Positions 61,121 to 64,000 of a DNA stretch of 64,000 nucleotides are shown in pieces. Source of the stretch: Planococcus shixiaomingii (lineage in GTDB: Bacteria; Bacillota; Bacilli; Bacillales_A; Planococcaceae); NCBI RefSeq assembly GCF_030413615.1, contig NZ_CP129236.1, forward strand, positions 3,456,001 to 3,520,000. The letters run 5' to 3'. The notes under the pieces are model-generated. The model did not search any database, was not told where the DNA came from, and was given only the letters and a program-made list of their open reading frames with translations. Within the stretch, counting starts at the first letter, position 1. Each line of letters opens with the position of its first letter. The translations under genes were made by a program, and so were the position numbers.

Positions 61121-61156
61121 AAAAAAAGTATGCCTCTGCTCCAACAGAGGCACACT
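61121..61156 (-). terminator. Terminator of the DHA2 efflux gene
   Basis: AAGT-TGCCTCTG pairs with CAGAGGCA-ACTT around a 5-base loop. Seven A bases on the plus strand give a T run on the minus strand. Confidence 0.8.
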
Positions 61157-61163
61157 TCTGAAC

Positions 61164-62585
61164 TCACATCCCGCTTTTTTCTTCCTTCGAAACAGGATGC
61201 TTAATAAAAAATGCCATGACAACTCCAACACTGCTTAAAACTCCGGCTACAAGAAACGTAATATTCACTCCCCGCACAAGGCCTTCCAGACCGTATTGCT
61301 GCGGGTTGAGCGCGGTGCTGGTCATGATCGTGACAAGCAAGGCCGTACCGATTGAACCTGAAACTTGTCTGATGGTATTGCCCATTGCCGTGCCATGGGG
61401 AATGAGGCGTTCAGGCAATTGGTTGAGCCCAGCTGTCATAACCGGCATCATCACCATAGCAACCCCGCCCATCCGCAGCGCATTAACTACCGCCAAATAA
61501 GTAAAAGAAGTGGTCGTTGATAATGCGGCGAATTGAAACGAAGCTAAAGTGACAATCGACAACCCTACGATAGCCAGCCATTTGCCGCCTACCGCGTCAA
61601 AGATTTTTCCGCTGACCGGATTTAAAACGCCCATCAAAATAGCGCCGGGCAATAACATGAGCCCCGATTGGAGAGCCGTGAAGCCGTGCATGTTCTGCAT
61701 ATAAATTGGCAAAATGGTGGCGCCGCCAATCATTGAAATAAATACAATAACACTTAAGGCGGTGGACAGCGTGAACATGCCGTAAGAGAATACCCGAAAT
61801 TCAAGTAGCGGCTGCTTTAAAAGGAATTGGCGGCGAATGAAAAAAAATAGTGCAACAACACCGACCACAAGTGAAGCGATGACGCTTGTACTTCCCCATC
61901 CGTTGTTGCCCGCGCTCGAAAAGCCGTATAGGATTCCGCCGAACCCCAATGTCGACAAAACGATTGACGAAATATCGAGTGTTGGGAATGTTTGTTTTGT
62001 CACATTTCTCAACAGGAAGTAAGCAAGCACAAAATCCACCATAGCGATTGGTATGACAATATAAAACAAGGCGCGCCACGGATATTCCCCGACTATCCAC
62101 CCTGCCAAAGTTGGCCCGATTGCCGGGGCGAAAGATATGACCAATCCGAATAAACCCATAGCTTCCCCGCGTTTTTCAAGCGGAAAGATTACAAAAAGAA
62201 TTGTCTGGGTCAGCGGCATCATGATGCCGGCTCCCGAAGCTTGGATAATCCTTCCTATCATTAAAACCGAAAAGCCGGGTGCAAAGGCGCAAATGATCGT
62301 TCCAAAAGTAAACAGCCCCATTGCCGTCAAAAACAAACCGCGCGTTGAAAACTTCCCGATTAAAAAAGCAGTGACCGGAATCATGACTCCGTTGACCAGC
62401 ATAAAAACGGTCGTTAGCCACTGCGCTGTATTTGCGTTAATTTTCAAGTCCCTCATAATATGCGGCAAAGCAGTTGCCAGTAACGTTTGATTTAAAATTG
62501 CTACGAATACACCCGCCATTAGGACAGCCAGGAAAGGGCCTTTTCTGAACCCCTCAGCTGCCGGAGCTGGTTGTGTTTTCACCAT
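61164..62585 (-). CDS. MFS multidrug transporter, DHA2 (EmrB/QacA-like)
   Basis: This 473-residue, 14-helix drug:proton antiporter shows VFVAILNQTLLATALPHIMRDLKINANTAQWLTTVFMLVNGVMIPVTAFLIGKFSTRGLF, the motif C region MGLFGLVISFAPAIGPTLAGWIV, and IQASGAGIMMPLTQTILFVIFP. Such pumps remove lipophilic drugs or dyes; the substrate is not known. I start at ATG 62585 (VKTQPAPAAEG) because GAGGTG is ideally placed. The longer GTG frame adds 6 residues. It ends in a strong terminator and lies 48 bases from the small membrane protein gene upstream, so cotranscription is possible. Confidence 0.88.
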   Translation of the reverse strand: MVKTQPAPAAEGFRKGPFLAVLMAGVFVAILNQTLLATALPHIMRDLKINANTAQWLTTVFMLVNGVMIPVTAFLIGKFSTRGLFLTAMGLFTFGTIICAFAPGFSVLMIGRIIQASGAGIMMPLTQTILFVIFPLEKRGEAMGLFGLVISFAPAIGPTLAGWIVGEYPWRALFYIVIPIAMVDFVLAYFLLRNVTKQTFPTLDISSIVLSTLGFGGILYGFSSAGNNGWGSTSVIASLVVGVVALFFFIRRQFLLKQPLLEFRVFSYGMFTLSTALSVIVFISMIGGATILPIYMQNMHGFTALQSGLMLLPGAILMGVLNPVSGKIFDAVGGKWLAIVGLSIVTLASFQFAALSTTTSFTYLAVVNALRMGGVAMVMMPVMTAGLNQLPERLIPHGTAMGNTIRQVSGSIGTALLVTIMTSTALNPQQYGLEGLVRGVNITFLVAGVLSSVGVVMAFFIKHPVSKEEKSGM

Positions 62586-62633
62586 AGCCGTCACCTCGTT
62601 CACCCATCAGAATGAAGCGCTATTCTTTCTCTT

Positions 62634-62879
62634 CTAGAACGTGTGGCTCATTTTGTATCTCATATAGAACGCACCGGCAAACAACAGAATCGGTGGCACA
62701 ATCGCCATCTTAAACCAAAGGCCATCATCACCCATAAAAATCAGTAAGCTTGGCAGCAGCAGCGCTACGCCGCTCAAAGCGAGCGCTTGCCACGATTTTT
62801 TCCAAATTCCCATGATCAGCAGCACAGCCGATAAAATGACCAGTGACCACAACACAATTCCTGCCAGAAAAAGTCCCAT
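62634..62879 (-). CDS. Small membrane protein (81 residues)
   Basis: This protein has three closely spaced hydrophobic segments (GLFLAGIVLWSLVILSAVLLIMGIW, ALALSGVALLLPSLLIFMG, MAIVPPILLFAGAFYM) and a short C-terminus. AGGAGGC stands 9 bases before the ATG. The gene precedes the DHA2 pump gene on the same strand by 48 bases, so they may be cotranscribed. No known family is recognised. A role as a pump accessory is only a guess. Confidence 0.75.
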   Translation of the reverse strand: MGLFLAGIVLWSLVILSAVLLIMGIWKKSWQALALSGVALLLPSLLIFMGDDGLWFKMAIVPPILLFAGAFYMRYKMSHTF

Positions 62880-62997
62880 GAGATTTTGCCTCCTAATTTA
62901 ATTTTCTTTTAATTGTTATACCCCTTTTTACGCATAATCCACCTATCCACTATGTTAAATTACACTCTTATTGCTCACCAATAAAAATTAGCCAAAA

Positions 62998-63031
62998 AGA
63001 AAAACCGGACGAAAATCAGCCCGTCCGGCTC
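62998..63031 (-). terminator. Terminator of the TraB-family gene
   Basis: A 7-bp CCGGACG stem with a 10-base loop is followed on the minus strand by TTTTTCTTTTT, just past the TraB stop. Confidence 0.75.
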
Positions 63032-63042
63032 TTTAAAATAAA

Positions 63043-64000
63043 TTAAGTTATGTTTTTTAAAAACAAGCGAATTACGTCAGCACCGCCAATAATATTGCCT
63101 GCTGCGGTACCAAGGTTGGTCAAAACAACTACCAGCAAAACACGCGTGACTTTATTGTCCCAAAAGCCTTTTATCGTAAAGACATCTCTCGACAAAGTTT
63201 CAAAATCGCCGACGTTCGGGCGGCGGACATAGGCTTGCGCAAGGCCAGAGAACCACCCTGCAGCAAGCAGCGGATGCAATGCTCCGATCGGCCCGCCGAC
63301 GAATGCGGTCAAAATGGCAAGCGGATGGCCAAACGCCACAGCTGCCCCAATTGCGCCTAGGGTTGCCGTCCATAAAACCCAGCTTATCGTCTGGTCGATG
63401 CCGGCAGCCGGATTCAGGTAAAAGGTGTAGGCAATGATCGCCACCAGCAAAACTGGCAGCGCCCACCCAAGAATGGTAGGCCATTTCGATTTTGGCGGCC
63501 GTGTGGAAAGCGCTTCTAAGTCGTGCTCGTGGTGCACTTCTTTTGTAATCCCCGGCACGTGTGCTGCTCCAAGTACGGCGACAATTTTCTTGCCCGGCGC
63601 TTCTTTGATTTTCTGCGCCAAGTATTGGTCGCGTTCATCGATCAAAGGTGTTTTCAGCTTCGGAAAGGCTTGAGTGAACTCATTCATCACAGCGTTTAAA
63701 GTATCCTGCGATTTCATCTTTTCCAAGTCTTCCTCGGAAATCGTTTCTTTGCTGAAGATGCTGAAAAATACGGATGTCAGCAGCTGGGCTTTCCCCATAA
63801 ATCCGATATTGCCCCAAATCCGGGAAAACGTGATTTGGATGTTGCGGTCGGCAAGCACGAGGTCTGCACCTATTTCTTTTGCCGACTCGATGCCTTGGAT
63901 CATTTCCTGCCCTGGCTTAATGCCGAACTGGTCGGCCAAGCGGTTCTGGAAAGACGAAATGGCCAAGTTCATCAGCAGCAAACTCGCTTTTTTGTCTTTG
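63043..64000 (-). CDS. TraB/PrgY-family membrane protein, 5' end beyond the window
   Basis: This partial gene (at least 318 residues) is open to the right edge, so the N-terminus is missing. The visible part has the TraB-type segment (GIESAKEIGADLVLADRNIQITFSRIW, LIDERDQYLAQKIKEAPGKKIVAVLGAAHVPGI), then several C-terminal membrane helices (ILGWALPVLLVAIIAYTFYL, WTATLGAIGAAVAFGHPLAILTAFVGGPIGALHPLL, VTRVLLVVVLTNLGTAAGNIIGGADVI). TraB/PrgY proteins were first seen as pheromone-shutdown factors, and their activity is thought to be proteolytic. Chromosomal copies have no known role. Its own terminator follows. Confidence 0.85.
   Translation of the reverse strand, partial: KDKKASLLLMNLAISSFQNRLADQFGIKPGQEMIQGIESAKEIGADLVLADRNIQITFSRIWGNIGFMGKAQLLTSVFFSIFSKETISEEDLEKMKSQDTLNAVMNEFTQAFPKLKTPLIDERDQYLAQKIKEAPGKKIVAVLGAAHVPGITKEVHHEHDLEALSTRPPKSKWPTILGWALPVLLVAIIAYTFYLNPAAGIDQTISWVLWTATLGAIGAAVAFGHPLAILTAFVGGPIGALHPLLAAGWFSGLAQAYVRRPNVGDFETLSRDVFTIKGFWDNKVTRVLLVVVLTNLGTAAGNIIGGADVIRLFLKNIT

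Noticed and set aside
1..64000. Mobile elements, tRNA and rRNA genes
   Set aside because: No transposase, integrase, or inverted-repeat-bounded element, and no cloverleaf or rRNA-like sequence was recognised on either strand.

Overview
The window reads as a contiguous chromosomal stretch of a low-to-mid GC, Gram-positive, aerobic Bacillales bacterium. The proteins (two-subunit GltBD, Mrp antiporter, DbpA-type helicase, RlmN, NERD protein, YtxH-type and UPF0180 proteins), the strong AGGAGG-type ribosome binding sites and the many TTG/GTG starts suggest the Planococcaceae (Planococcus-like). That placement is an inference from protein flavour, not a measured phylogeny. I see no rRNA, tRNA, prophage, insertion sequence or CRISPR array.

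Layout. 1-5 kb: a CBS-domain protein, a polar amino-acid ABC transporter (glnQ-like, permease, lipoprotein), a DUF378 membrane protein and a LysM-3D cell-wall protein with a WalR box. 5-12.5 kb: a DbpA-type RNA helicase, a coupled ATP-grasp / alpha-E-transglutaminase pair, a YtxH-like protein, an HD-GYP protein and a small exported protein. 12.5-22.5 kb: gltB-gltD with an upstream cre, recQ, a GXWXG/DUF4334 protein, an unrecognised protein and an XRE regulator. 22.8-26 kb: a POT peptide transporter, a pentapeptide-repeat protein and a USP-domain protein. 26-32 kb: the complete seven-gene mrpABCDEFG operon. 32-39 kb: catalase, an M6 metalloprotease, exonuclease III, a UMF1-type MFS protein and a UPF0180-YtxH fusion. 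39-43 kb: a TPP-riboswitch operon tenA-thiM-thiD-thiE-thiW for thiamine salvage. 43-47.4 kb: a sugar ABC transporter with a divergent MsmX/UgpC-type ATPase. 47.8-53.6 kb: rlmN, a VOC protein and two near-identical CoA-transferase paralogues around a LytTR regulator. 54-58 kb: two tandem MFS paralogues and a MerR-B12 (CarH/LitR-like) regulator. 58-64 kb: a purine permease, a NERD protein, a DHA2 efflux pump, a small membrane protein and a TraB-family protein that runs off the end.

The most unusual structure is a family of tandem repeats with an exact 20-bp period. It forms three separate intergenic arrays (47482-47777, 59661-59840, 60941-61060). The last two flank the NERD gene, and all three lie outside the transcription units I can define from promoters and terminators. 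Other points of interest are paired ACTTC-type operators between the divergent halves of the sugar transporter, a near-identical 20-bp AT-rich site on both sides of the MerR-B12 gene, an alpha-E/transglutaminase fusion, a UPF0180-YtxH fusion, and a NERD gene with no standard start codon at its strong ribosome binding site.

Starts, domains and families were judged by eye from sequence and translations. No database search was run.
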